The notes: generated from the letters alone by a model not told the origin. A stretch of DNA of 12,233 nucleotides from an uncultured Clostridia bacterium (GCA_937895935.1 CALBKX010000007.1:1-12233), one strand, 5' to 3'. Counted from the first letter of the stretch, positions 1 through 5,823 are shown. Made by a program: numbers and translations.

Positions 1-55
1 AAAAAAAGTATTAGAAAAAAAAGTATTAGAAAAAAAAGTATTAGAAAAAAAAGTA
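1..55. repeat. A-rich 15-nt tandem repeat
   Basis: A 15-nt unit, a run of eight A followed by GTATTAG, is repeated about three and a half times, with the first copy missing one A. No coding potential is seen. It may be an assembly edge or part of a replication or control region. Confidence 0.85.
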
Positions 56-129
56 AAGAGGTAGAGTATTATATTTTATAGTATTCCATAAATAAAGTAA
101 ATAGAAAATAGAATACTCAACAAAAAAGA

Positions 130-161
130 GAACAAAATTTGAACAAAATTTGAACAAAAAA
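130..161. repeat. GAACAAAATTT direct repeats
   Basis: An 11-nt unit GAACAAAATTT occurs at 130-140 and 141-151, with a partial third copy from 152 that runs into an A tract. Spacing is exactly one helical turn, as in iterons, but no initiator gene is visible to support an origin. Confidence 0.75.
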
Positions 162-170
162 AAAAGCGGT

Positions 171-215
171 GTTGAAAAGTTGAAAACTATGTGGAAATGT
201 TGAAAGTTTTCAACA
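171..215. repeat. GTTGAAAA repeats with inverted copy
   Basis: GTTGAAAA occurs in tandem at 171-178 and 179-186, a variant GTGGAAAT at 191-198 and GTTGAAAG at 199-206. TGTTGAAA (198-205) and TTTCAACA (208-215) form a perfect 8-bp inverted repeat with a 2-nt centre. This looks like a protein-binding cluster; the binding protein is unknown. Confidence 0.7.
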
Positions 216-430
216 GTATTAAAAGTAGTTTTCAATATTTTATTTTCCTATATATTTTCTTATTGCCGGACCTTTATATATATTATTTGCGTTTGTTAAC
301 ATATAAATAGTATCTGGATTTTTTATTTTTATAAAATTTTCGGAACAAACATATTTTAAAATTTAAAGTATTGAGCGGACCTTGGAATCCACAATTTACA
401 AACTGTTCACAAAATCAATATAAAAACTAC
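216..430. other. Gene-free AT-rich stretch left of first gene
   Basis: Together with the repeats at 1-215 this makes 492 bases without a supported gene. It carries two GGACC boundary motifs (268-272 and 377-381) and a GTTCAC box at 405-410, 49 bp upstream of the -10 box of the first gene. I see no convincing ORF, RNA gene or terminator here. Confidence 0.6.
268..381 (+). repeat. GGACC boundary motifs, copies 1 and 2
   Basis: Copies at 268-272 (context TTGCCGGACC) and 377-381 (GAGCGGACC), both on the + strand. They lie between the left repeats and the first transcription unit. Only the two 5-mers at the ends of this interval are the motif. Confidence 0.75.
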
Positions 431-459
431 TTTTAATTTTTGCGGCAATGGTGTATAAT
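431..459 (+). promoter_or_regulatory. Promoter of the nuclease-like gene
   Basis: The -10 box TATAAT is at 454-459, preceded by TGGTG. The -35 position (TTTTAA, 431-436) is poor, so an activator is likely; a GTTCAC box lies 49 bp upstream of the -10. GCGGCAA sits in the spacer, as it also does in the promoter at 7351. Confidence 0.65.
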
Positions 460-469
460 AATAGTATCA

Positions 470-487
470 AATACGAAAGTAGGTATT
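470..487 (+). promoter_or_regulatory. Leader hairpin, nuclease-like gene
   Basis: AATAC (470-474) and GTATT (483-487) form a 5-bp stem around an 8-nt purine-rich loop (GAAAGTAG), just upstream of the start codon. The loop carries the only SD-like bases, so folding could modulate translation. Similar hairpins occur in the 7507 and 9662 leaders. Confidence 0.45.
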
Positions 488-492
488 AACCA

Positions 493-1281
493 ATGGAACG
501 AACAAAAGTGAATAATCAATTTTTTGGAAAAGCGTTTGAAATTTTGGTGGTGGAAACACTAACCGGAAAAACACCCGAAAATTCAGTGCTTGAAAAGTTT
601 TCTGATTTGTCTGACATTCGTGCGGATGTCAACAACTTTTTAGCGACTTTTGGAAACTATAAGAATGTAGAATGGTGTGGGAATCATACTAAATCCGCCG
701 TATGTGATTTGATAGCAGATGGAAAGCGCATTGAATTAAAGTATACAAGCAGTGGAAATGGAACTTATTACAATACCACTATTTATCAAATGATTGAATA
801 CGGTTTTGATTATAGGGACTATATGGAATATTTCGCACTTTATGACGGTATAACAATGATACCAAATATAAGCGTAAATAAAAAAGCAGGTTCTCCAGTA
901 TCCGTTGAAGATTCGTTTTACATTCGCAATAATTTTCCGGATGAATATGAATTTATTTCGGGCATTGAAAAGCGTTGTCGTGAAAAATTTGTTAATGATT
1001 TATTCAACTATTTTTCACAAAATTTTAATGTTTTTATTGACTTTTTGAATAAAATGTTAAGAAAAGAAACAAAAAATGGATTGCCCGACACAATTTATAT
1101 ATATAATTATAAGAAAAAGGAAACAAAAGTTCTTGAAATTGAAAAAATTTTAACAATTTCGCAACATTTAGAATTAAAAAAGACAACAAATTCTTTAAAA
1201 TATGGCAATATTCGTATTGCTTTTGGTTGGCAAAATGGCAACGGTTTAAATAATCCAACTATTAGAATATTTATAGATTAA
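493..1281 (+). CDS. Putative PD-(D/E)XK endonuclease
   Basis: A 262-aa protein with no signal peptide or membrane segment. Residues 70-85 hold D72, then E81 and K83 (D-x8-E-x-K), the usual spacing of the PD-(D/E)XK nuclease core. E16 or E21 in the N-terminal helix could supply a further metal ligand, and the G/T/Y/N-rich stretch after K83 (84-96) resembles what follows the core in several type II restriction enzymes. The role would be cleavage of DNA, but specificity cannot be read. There is no methyltransferase in the window, so it is not an ordinary restriction-modification pair; a homing-type, host-DNA-degrading or resolvase-like nuclease fits better. It is transcribed alone from its own promoter and ends at a strong terminator. 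The SD (GTAGG) is weak. The fold assignment rests on motif spacing only. Confidence 0.6.
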   Translation: MERTKVNNQFFGKAFEILVVETLTGKTPENSVLEKFSDLSDIRADVNNFLATFGNYKNVEWCGNHTKSAVCDLIADGKRIELKYTSSGNGTYYNTTIYQMIEYGFDYRDYMEYFALYDGITMIPNISVNKKAGSPVSVEDSFYIRNNFPDEYEFISGIEKRCREKFVNDLFNYFSQNFNVFIDFLNKMLRKETKNGLPDTIYIYNYKKKETKVLEIEKILTISQHLELKKTTNSLKYGNIRIAFGWQNGNGLNNPTIRIFID

Positions 1282-1289
1282 AAGTATTG

Positions 1290-1320
1290 AGAGGGTAAAA
1301 TATTTGCCCTCTTTTTTTTT
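1290..1320 (+). terminator. Terminator of the nuclease-like gene
   Basis: A 10-bp stem (1290-1299 with 1303-1312, one G-T pair), a 3-nt loop and an eight-T tract. It starts 9 bp after the stop codon. Confidence 0.92.
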
Positions 1321-1327
1321 GTGGTGC

Positions 1328-1360
1328 GGACCGTTGAATTTGGAATGGACTGTCTGGACC
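1328..1360 (+). repeat. Paired GGACC motifs in convergent gap
   Basis: Copies at 1328-1332 (TGCGGACC) and 1356-1360 (GTCTGGACC), 28 bp apart, between the two converging terminators. The 33-bp unit matches the pair at 4545-4577 at 24 of 33 positions. Confidence 0.85.
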
Positions 1361-1370
1361 AATTACATGA

Positions 1371-1407
1371 TAAAAGAAAAGAGGGAATCCAAAAATGGAA
1401 ACCCTCT
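1371..1407 (-). terminator. Terminator of the 54-aa gene
   Basis: Stem 1380-1391 with 1396-1407: six pairs, a 2-nt mismatch, then four pairs, with a 4-base loop. On the minus strand it is followed by a T-rich tract. It lies 5 bp beyond the stop codon. Confidence 0.8.
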
Positions 1408-1412
1408 CTATT

Positions 1413-1577
1413 TTAATACTCAATACTTCTCAATCTATAATCGATTTTCTTTAAGAACGACAAAACTTCTTCTTCTTCTACATTTGAATTATAAGCCCCT
1501 CTATATTCTACTGTTTCTCCCATTATTGTGCTATAGCGACAGGTATAGACACTTTTATTTTTTGTTAAAAAGAACAT
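1413..1577 (-). CDS. Small protein of unknown function, 54 aa
   Basis: The ORF is open further upstream, but the start at 1577 is chosen because the promoter -10 box (1612-1617) lies inside the longer version and an SD-like AAGAGG precedes this ATG. The protein starts with a short hydrophobic-basic segment (MFFLTKNKSVYTC), then a Tyr/Glu-rich middle and a basic C-terminus. No family is recognised. It is a single-gene unit with its own promoter and terminator. Translation of this size with such complete signals is likely, but the function is open; phage small proteins of this kind often inhibit host factors, which is only an analogy. Confidence 0.7.
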   Translation of the reverse strand: MFFLTKNKSVYTCRYSTIMGETVEYRGAYNSNVEEEEVLSFLKKIDYRLRSIEY

Positions 1578-1611
1578 AGTTGAAAACCTCTTTTCTTTAA
1601 TTTCTATAATT

Positions 1612-1640
1612 ATTATAGCATATCTTGCCCGAAAAGTCAA
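1612..1640 (-). promoter_or_regulatory. Promoter of the 54-aa gene
   Basis: On the minus strand TTGACT (1635-1640), 17 bp, TATAAT (1612-1617) with extended TGC. A GTTTAC run directly precedes the -35, as at several promoters here. Confidence 0.88.
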
Positions 1641-1688
1641 GTAAACTTTCTATTGACAAAATTTTAAAGAAATATTAAGGAGCAGGCG

Positions 1689-1693
1689 GGACC
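1689..1693 (+). repeat. GGACC boundary motif
   Basis: Context AGGCGGGACC. The last two bases begin a palindrome CCATAGTATGG (1692-1702). It separates the promoter of the 54-aa gene from the terminator of the PcfJ-like gene. Confidence 0.85.
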
Positions 1694-1703
1694 ATAGTAT
1701 GGA

Positions 1704-1732
1704 TAAAACAAACGGGAATTTTTCAATTCCCG
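1704..1732 (-). terminator. Terminator of PcfJ-like gene 1
   Basis: Stem 1713-1720 with 1725-1732, 8 bp, loop GAAA on the minus strand, followed by TTTGTTTTAT. Almost identical to the terminator at 4600-4619 behind the second PcfJ-like gene. Confidence 0.88.
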
Positions 1733-1742
1733 AATGCTTTTG

Positions 1743-2804
1743 TTATTTTAATTCGTCTTTAATCATTTCAGCAACTTTTTTAATAATTATTATATCATTT
1801 CCATATACATTTTGATTATTTTTATATCTGTATTCTACAATATCTTGCTTTTTGACATCATAACGGCAAGTAATATAACTTTTTTGTGGGCTGTCGGTGT
1901 GTCTAATAAATAAGATTAAACTTCTACCACATAAAATATCATCATTATAAAAACTACCAACGCAATTATTCTGTTGTTTACCTTCATCTATTAAATCTTT
2001 TAAAGTTTGTGGTACTACTACAATATAACTATTGCGAGCATCCCCATCAAAAAGCTTACCATTCATAAAATTTAATCGGTTTAATTCAAGTCCTATTTTG
2101 TCTTTTCTGTTTTCGCTACTATAAAGTTGATAAATTTTATAATTTCTGGATATTGTTCTATTAGTATCAAGTAATTCATCATCATATATTTTTAAATAAT
2201 GAATAAGACGGGATAAGCCCGAACATATAAAGTCTGGATTCTCTGTATGAAAAACACTATATCTCGCAATTTTTAAAAGTTTTAATAAAGTTGAATTTTT
2301 TAATTCTGATAAATCCGTTAGATTATTTGAAGAAATAATAGCGAAATACGGTTTCAACTCTTTTGGAATGGAATTATAAAGTTTAATACTTTTATATCTA
2401 TGCATAGATTCATAAGATACGGGCTCTTTTTCTTTTCTACACCATTCTAAATAATCTTTTGTTAATTTATGCCGAATTGTAAAAAATCTAGGTAAAGCTG
2501 CTTCATAATCTAATTCCGGATATTGTAAAGCCATAGAAAGAAAGGCTTCATCTTCACGATAGGCTCTTAAGTCATTTTCTCTTAAAAGAATAAATTTTGA
2601 CAAAATTGTTTCTTTTCCAAAATTTGAAAGTTCAAGTTGATTTCTGTGATAAAAGTAAATAGATTGAAGCAAATCTCTTGACAATTGTTTAATCTCTTTC
2701 CCGTTAGACAAAATTTTGTCATTCAAAAAGTCGATAACATAGAATCTTCTTTCAGTTTTGATTTCGATTGTTCCCTTGTTCTTTTCCATAGATACAATTT
2801 TCAT
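1743..2804 (-). CDS. PcfJ-like protein 1
   Basis: A 353-aa protein with the C-terminal block typical of the PcfJ-like family: LIDEGKQQNNCVG (271-283), ILFIR (297-301), SYITCRY (309-315) and YRYKNN (325-330). The family is named after PcfJ of the enterococcal plasmid pCF10; its biochemical role is unknown. The N-terminus (EKNKGTIEIKTERRFYVIDF, 7-26) is nearly the same as in the second copy, while the middle (about 45-240) diverges and is rich in Leu/Tyr/Lys helices. The start has a good SD (AAAGAGG). It is a single-gene unit, and leader, promoter and terminator also match those of the 4632-5660 gene, so the whole cassette was duplicated. No signal peptide is seen. Placement in the family rests on the motif pattern alone. 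Confidence 0.78.
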   Translation of the reverse strand: MKIVSMEKNKGTIEIKTERRFYVIDFLNDKILSNGKEIKQLSRDLLQSIYFYHRNQLELSNFGKETILSKFILLRENDLRAYREDEAFLSMALQYPELDYEAALPRFFTIRHKLTKDYLEWCRKEKEPVSYESMHRYKSIKLYNSIPKELKPYFAIISSNNLTDLSELKNSTLLKLLKIARYSVFHTENPDFICSGLSRLIHYLKIYDDELLDTNRTISRNYKIYQLYSSENRKDKIGLELNRLNFMNGKLFDGDARNSYIVVVPQTLKDLIDEGKQQNNCVGSFYNDDILCGRSLILFIRHTDSPQKSYITCRYDVKKQDIVEYRYKNNQNVYGNDIIIIKKVAEMIKDELK

Positions 2805-2820
2805 TTTAGTTCCTCTTTCC

Positions 2821-2840
2821 GCCGTTTATGTTCTAACAGC
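2821..2840 (-). promoter_or_regulatory. Leader hairpin of PcfJ-like gene 1
   Basis: On the minus strand GCTGTT pairs with AACGGC (six pairs, one G-U) just before the SD. The equivalent hairpin in the second copy (5677-5689) has a different right arm and a shorter loop but still folds. Confidence 0.5.
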
Positions 2841-2859
2841 TTTCTTAATTTCTGTATTA

Positions 2860-2888
2860 ATTATAGCACATCCAGATTCAAAAGTAAA
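2860..2888 (-). promoter_or_regulatory. Promoter of PcfJ-like gene 1
   Basis: TTTACT (2883-2888), 17 bp ending CTGGATGTGC, TATAAT (2860-2865). The -35 is not consensus. About 46 bp upstream of the -10 region are nearly identical to the promoter of the HAD gene at 7196. An ATTCAC box begins 61 bp upstream of the -10. Confidence 0.85.
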
Positions 2889-2938
2889 CAGACATTCCTT
2901 TAAATAATTGTAACTTGTTTGTGAATTGTCGCCGACCG

Positions 2939-2943
2939 GGACC
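2939..2943 (+). repeat. GGACC boundary motif
   Basis: Context GCCGACCGGGACC, 13 bp beyond the ATTCAC box of the promoter at 2860 and just outside the terminator of the next gene. Confidence 0.85.
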
Positions 2944-2949
2944 ATACGT

Positions 2950-2987
2950 AAAATAAAAATAGGGACACCCATTTTCTGGGCATCCCT
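2950..2987 (-). terminator. Terminator of the acidic-tail gene
   Basis: Stem 2961-2971 with 2977-2987, 11 pairs on the minus strand (two G-U), 5-nt loop, followed by a T-rich run (complement of 2950-2960). Confidence 0.92.
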
Positions 2988-3011
2988 TAACGGTTTATTT
3001 AAAATTATATT

Positions 3012-3482
3012 TTATTCTTCTTCTGATTCCGGAATATCTTCTTTTAAGGCATCTGCTTTTCTCTGTGCCCGTTCTGCTCTTGCTTTAATATCACGGGCAA
3101 TCTTTTCTTTTTTCTTACGGGCATTCGCCGCTTTAGTGTTTTCTTTTGCTACTACATAATCGTCATAAGCGGCGGCGGCTTCTTCAAAGTCAAACGATGG
3201 AACAGGCTGTTTGGAGCGAACGCTTTCAAACCAGTTCTTGACTTTCGGGTCAATAGTGATTACAACATCCTGTGGGAATCCGTCTGAATCAGTCAAAGAA
3301 ACCTTGAAACCGATTTCATTCGTCAAGCTGTTAGAACCCGTCCGCAACATGTGAACATTTTCTTCACCGAACTGTTCTGTCAACGATTCGATGAAGAACT
3401 CAACCATTTTCTGCTTGATAATGGTTTTCATCTGGTTGTTAGTGGTGGAAGCATCCTGTGTGAAGTTAATCATGTTTTCCAT
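3012..3482 (-). CDS. Unknown protein with charged, acidic C-terminal tail
   Basis: A 156-aa protein. Residues 1-45 are helical, 46-85 contain alternating hydrophobic/polar stretches that look like beta strands (IGFKVSLTDSDG, DVVITIDP), about 97-145 form a highly charged Ala/Lys/Arg/Glu helix, and the end is strongly acidic (EDIPESEEE). No family is recognised. A small strand-rich domain plus an acidic tail is seen in some single-strand DNA-binding proteins, but no OB-fold signature can be confirmed. Codon third positions look richer in G/C than in the neighbours, and two TTGACA promoters in tandem drive it, so it is probably highly expressed. There is no clear SD; the leader shares an 18-nt element with the 9252-9401 gene. 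Confidence 0.82.
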   Translation of the reverse strand: MENMINFTQDASTTNNQMKTIIKQKMVEFFIESLTEQFGEENVHMLRTGSNSLTNEIGFKVSLTDSDGFPQDVVITIDPKVKNWFESVRSKQPVPSFDFEEAAAAYDDYVVAKENTKAANARKKKEKIARDIKARAERAQRKADALKEDIPESEEE

Positions 3483-3502
3483 AAAATAATTCCAATCTCT
3501 GT

Positions 3503-3524
3503 TTTAACGACTTTATCAGCTGTC
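3503..3524 (-). promoter_or_regulatory. Shared leader element, copy A
   Basis: The minus-strand leader carries GCTGATAAAGTCGTTAAA, matching at 17 of 18 positions the leader of the gene starting at 9401. Both genes lack a clear SD. It could be a translation-control or binding site. Confidence 0.5.
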
Positions 3525-3544
3525 ATTCTCTTTACTACTCTTAT

Positions 3545-3573
3545 ATTATAGCACACTTTTTTCAATTTGTCAA
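3545..3573 (-). promoter_or_regulatory. Proximal promoter of the acidic-tail gene
   Basis: TTGACA (3568-3573), 17 bp, TGC-TATAAT (3545-3550). GTTCAT begins 40 bp upstream of the -10. Leader start ATAAGAGTAGTAAAGAGA is the same as in the gene starting at 6127. Confidence 0.92.
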
Positions 3574-3669
3574 GTTAACTTTTTATGAACTCTTTACCAT
3601 TCCTTTCTAATTCTATTCGGTTGGCGGTCGTTCTTTTCTTTACCTCTCTTTCTCTCTTTCACTATATAC
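3574..3669 (-). other. Gene-free leader between tandem promoters
   Basis: The stretch 3483-3865 has no gene. Within it, the distal promoter would transcribe about 115 nt of purine-rich RNA (GAAAGAGAGAAAGAGAGG near its start) before reaching the proximal promoter. No ORF longer than a few codons is seen. It is either an extended leader or what is left of a lost small gene. Confidence 0.5.
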
Positions 3670-3698
3670 ATTATAGCACACTTTCACCCAAATGTCAA
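3670..3698 (-). promoter_or_regulatory. Distal promoter of the acidic-tail gene
   Basis: TTGACA (3693-3698), 17 bp, TGC-TATAAT (3670-3675), a perfect consensus 125 bp upstream of the proximal one, with no ORF in between. Confidence 0.88.
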
Positions 3699-3758
3699 GC
3701 CAAAAGTTCTCAACAATAGCCGCAATTTTTTGTCTATTTTGACGAAAACGGTGGTTGC

Positions 3759-3763
3759 GGACC
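3759..3763 (+). repeat. GGACC boundary motif with palindrome
   Basis: Context TTGCGGACC between divergent promoters. It is followed by TTTCGC-AA-GCGAAA (3765-3778), a perfect 6-bp inverted repeat that recurs, with a compensating change, after the copy at 5808. Confidence 0.85.
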
Positions 3764-3799
3764 TTTTCGCAAGCGAAACAAAAAGTTCACAAAAACCAG

Positions 3800-3828
3800 T
3801 ATACTTGTTAATTTTAAAAGTGTATAAT
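3800..3828 (+). promoter_or_regulatory. Promoter of the exonuclease gene
   Basis: TATAAT at 3823-3828 with a poor -35 (TATACT, 3800-3805). A GTTCAC box begins at 3785, 38 bp upstream, suggesting activator help. Confidence 0.7.
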
Positions 3829-3865
3829 AGAACTATAGTAAAACGAAAGAAAGAGGTAAAACCGC

Positions 3866-4528
3866 ATGAAAAAGATTATTGTATTAGACACCGAAGGCAT
3901 GAGTTCTCACAATCCGTATAATATCGGCTATGTTGTAGCTGATAGAAACGGCAAAATCTATTCAGAAAGAAATTTTGCCTATTTGCCAGCAATCATTGAA
4001 AATGTGATTGATTGTGAACCAGCAAAAGAACTTGTTATTCGTGGGGCTTCTGAAATACTTGAAACCGAAAAGTATTTCTATATAAAAGACAAGAAAGAAA
4101 TTTTGGATACTTTAAGAAATGATATTATAGAAAATAAAGTATCTGATATTTGGGCATATAATTGTCCTTTTGATAGTCGAATGTTAAGTAAGCTTTTTGG
4201 GGCTGAAAGTATTAAAGAATTAGATATTATGTTTAAATGTATTTGGTCGGCAATTGTTTATAGCAAATTATTATCTAAAAACTATTTTAATTTTATTGAA
4301 AAGAACAATTATTTAACAGAGAAAGGCAACCCAATTTCAAAAGCCGAAATTGTCTATAGATACCTTTTTGATGAAAATGATTTTATAGAAGAGCATACCG
4401 CTTTAGAAGATTCTAAAATTGAATTATCTATTCTTTTGAAAGCATTCAAGACTAAAAAGAAATTAGTGTGGAATTGCCGCCAACCATGGAGAGCATTAAA
4501 AGAAAAATATGATAAAGAGAGGGGTTAA
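3866..4528 (+). CDS. DEDDh-type 3'-5' exonuclease
   Basis: A 220-aa protein with the three exonuclease motifs in order: Exo I IIVLDTEG with D8 and E10, Exo II YNCPFDSRML with D103, and Exo III EEHTALEDS with H177 and D182 (H-x4-D, the DEDDh type). The length fits a stand-alone exonuclease domain, as in DnaQ-like proteins, with no polymerase or RNase T-specific extension visible. It would remove nucleotides from DNA or RNA 3' ends with two metal ions. The start is supported by SD AGAGG. It is a single-gene unit, and its terminator overlaps the stop codon. In phages such enzymes act in genome repair, nucleotide recycling or RNA turnover; which one applies here is not clear. Confidence 0.85.
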   Translation: MKKIIVLDTEGMSSHNPYNIGYVVADRNGKIYSERNFAYLPAIIENVIDCEPAKELVIRGASEILETEKYFYIKDKKEILDTLRNDIIENKVSDIWAYNCPFDSRMLSKLFGAESIKELDIMFKCIWSAIVYSKLLSKNYFNFIEKNNYLTEKGNPISKAEIVYRYLFDENDFIEEHTALEDSKIELSILLKAFKTKKKLVWNCRQPWRALKEKYDKERG

Positions 4529-4540
4529 ACTCTCTTTTTG
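4516..4540 (+). terminator. Terminator of the exonuclease gene
   Basis: AGAGAG (4516-4521) pairs with CTCTCT (4530-4535), followed by TTTT. The hairpin loop contains the stop codon. Confidence 0.78.
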
Positions 4541-4544
4541 CTGC

Positions 4545-4577
4545 GGACCGTTAACATTAGAATTGTTAGTCAGGACC
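4545..4577 (+). repeat. Paired GGACC motifs in convergent gap
   Basis: Copies at 4545-4549 (TGCGGACC) and 4573-4577 (GTCAGGACC), 28 bp apart as at 1328-1360. The second is followed by the inverted repeat TTTCGC-AA-GCGAAA (4578-4591). Confidence 0.85.
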
Positions 4578-4591
4578 TTTCGCAAGCGAAA

Positions 4592-4619
4592 AAAACAAAC
4601 GGGAATCTTTCAATTCCCG
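4592..4619 (-). terminator. Terminator of PcfJ-like gene 2
   Basis: Stem 4600-4606 with 4613-4619, followed on the minus strand by a TTTGTTTTT run. A duplicate of the terminator at 1713-1732. Confidence 0.85.
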
Positions 4620-4631
4620 AATGCTTTTGTT

Positions 4632-5660
4632 TTACAAGGTATCGTTAATTAAATCATTAATACGGTAAATAATTGCTGCAGCAGTACTATCTACATCACG
4701 ATTATTTTTACATCTTGCTTCTTCTACTTTTTTTGTAAACATACAATAACGACAAGTGATATAACTCTTTTCCGGCTTATCTTTCTTTCTCAAAAAGAAA
4801 ATATATTCGTCACCATTTCTTATACTACCATTATAATAATATCCAACGCAATTATTTTGTTGAAAACCTTCGTCTATTAAATCCATGACGTTTTGTGGAA
4901 CTACTACAATATAATCATCAAAACATTTACCATTCATAAAATTTAGCTTTCTTAAGGTGTTTTCAAAAGCTTTATTACCCACAAATTCTTGCTGTTCAAT
5001 GATTCTGTAATTTTGAGATACTGTGCGATTAGTATTTAACAGCTTTTTACTTTCATCTGTCGTTAATACATCTACTAATTCGCCGATTTCTTTAATATCA
5101 TCTATTGCTTCATCTGCTCTTAAATGATAGACAGTATACTTTAAAATTTTCAATAATTTAAAAAGTGTTTCTTTATTTATATTTTTTGTTGTAGCATAAT
5201 CATTCATCATAACATAATATGGTTTTAATTCTTTTGGAATAGAATCTTCTAATTTCTCTCGATAATATCTATCTATGGTTCTCAAACAAACAGTCTTTTC
5301 ATGTTCTCTACACCATTCTAAATAGTCTTTTGTTAATTTTAAATTACACATATCTGTTAAATCTACACGATATTCTAAATCTAAATTCTGTATAGCGATA
5401 GAGATGAAACTTTCTGCTTCACGATAGTATTTAAAATTATTACCACTCTTATGAACTAAGGAGGAAAGTAAGGAAGTTTCCCTATCATAAGCATGAGAAC
5501 GGCGACACTTAGAATAAAACTGAATCACATCAGACGGCAACGCTTTAATTTCTTTTCCATTAGACAAAATCTTGTCATTCAAAAAGTCGATAACATAAAG
5601 TCGGCGGTCTGTCTTTACTTCAATAGTTCCCTTGTTCTTTTTCATGGTCAAAATGTTCAT
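4632..5660 (-). CDS. PcfJ-like protein 2
   Basis: A 342-aa paralog of the 1743-2804 product. Shared blocks are NKGTIEVKTDRRLYVIDFLN (9-28), LTKDYLEWCRE (109-119), IPKELKPYY (141-149), LNFMNGKCFD (239-248) and the PcfJ core: LIDEGFQQNNCVG (261-273), FFLR (288-291), SYITCRY (299-305), ARCKNN (315-320). The centre (about 45-105 and 155-235) has diverged, as expected if it sets specificity. The start is supported by SD AAAGAGG. The cassette duplicates that of copy 1 down to leader hairpin and terminator, although its promoter belongs to a slightly different subtype. The biochemical role of the family is unknown. Confidence 0.78.
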   Translation of the reverse strand: MNILTMKKNKGTIEVKTDRRLYVIDFLNDKILSNGKEIKALPSDVIQFYSKCRRSHAYDRETSLLSSLVHKSGNNFKYYREAESFISIAIQNLDLEYRVDLTDMCNLKLTKDYLEWCREHEKTVCLRTIDRYYREKLEDSIPKELKPYYVMMNDYATTKNINKETLFKLLKILKYTVYHLRADEAIDDIKEIGELVDVLTTDESKKLLNTNRTVSQNYRIIEQQEFVGNKAFENTLRKLNFMNGKCFDDYIVVVPQNVMDLIDEGFQQNNCVGYYYNGSIRNGDEYIFFLRKKDKPEKSYITCRYCMFTKKVEEARCKNNRDVDSTAAAIIYRINDLINDTL

Positions 5661-5676
5661 TTTAGTTCCTCTTTCC

Positions 5677-5689
5677 GCTGTCTAACAGC
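5677..5689 (-). promoter_or_regulatory. Leader hairpin of PcfJ-like gene 2
   Basis: On the minus strand GCTGT-TAG-ACAGC, a perfect 5-bp stem just upstream of the SD, equivalent to the hairpin at 2821-2840. Confidence 0.5.
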
Positions 5690-5708
5690 TTTCTTAATTT
5701 CTATATTT

Positions 5709-5737
5709 ATTATAGCACATCCAGAATCAAAAGTAAT
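5709..5737 (-). promoter_or_regulatory. Promoter of PcfJ-like gene 2
   Basis: ATTACT (5732-5737), 17 bp ending CTGGATGTGC, TATAAT (5709-5714). The upstream block TTTTAGAAAAATATAATTAC is shared with the promoters at 9441 and 11913. GTTCAT begins 49 bp upstream of the -10. Confidence 0.85.
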
Positions 5738-5807
5738 TATATTTTTCTAAAAGAATCATGAACAATTCATTAAAATGTGCCGCCAAAAATTTCTATAACA
5801 GAGTTGC

Positions 5808-5812
5808 GGACC
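5808..5812 (+). repeat. GGACC boundary motif with palindrome
   Basis: Context TTGCGGACC, followed by TTTCGT-AA-ACGAAA (5813-5826). Compared with 3765 and 4578 one base in each arm has changed together, keeping the pairing. Confidence 0.85.
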
Positions 5813-5823
5813 TTTCGTAAACG

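Noticed and set aside
1..55. Tandem repeats considered as a CRISPR array
   Set aside because: The units are contiguous low-complexity sequence without spacers, and no Cas gene is present.
189..197. TGTGGAAAT as a DnaA box
   Set aside because: It differs from TGTGGATAA at two positions and is alone; not enough to call.
41..235. A 64-aa minus-strand ORF, Phe-rich and hydrophobic
   Set aside because: It is the translation of A/T repeats; no promoter or SD on that strand.
1034..1258. A minus-strand ORF inside the nuclease-like gene
   Set aside because: Antisense shadow with no promoter or SD.
1304..1579. A + strand ORF of 91 aa across the convergent gap
   Set aside because: It starts inside the terminator of the nuclease-like gene and runs antisense to the 54-aa gene.
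2685..3551. Three + strand ORFs (2685-2903, 2926-3159, 3351-3551)
   Set aside because: All are antisense shadows of the PcfJ-like and acidic-tail genes or of their promoters, without start signals.
3730..3921. A + strand ORF overlapping the exonuclease start
   Set aside because: It crosses the promoter of the exonuclease gene and is out of frame with its DEDD motifs.
5493..5750. A + strand ORF of 85 aa
   Set aside because: Antisense to the PcfJ-like gene 2 N-terminus and its promoter; it resembles the 2685-2903 ORF only because the genes on the other strand are paralogs.
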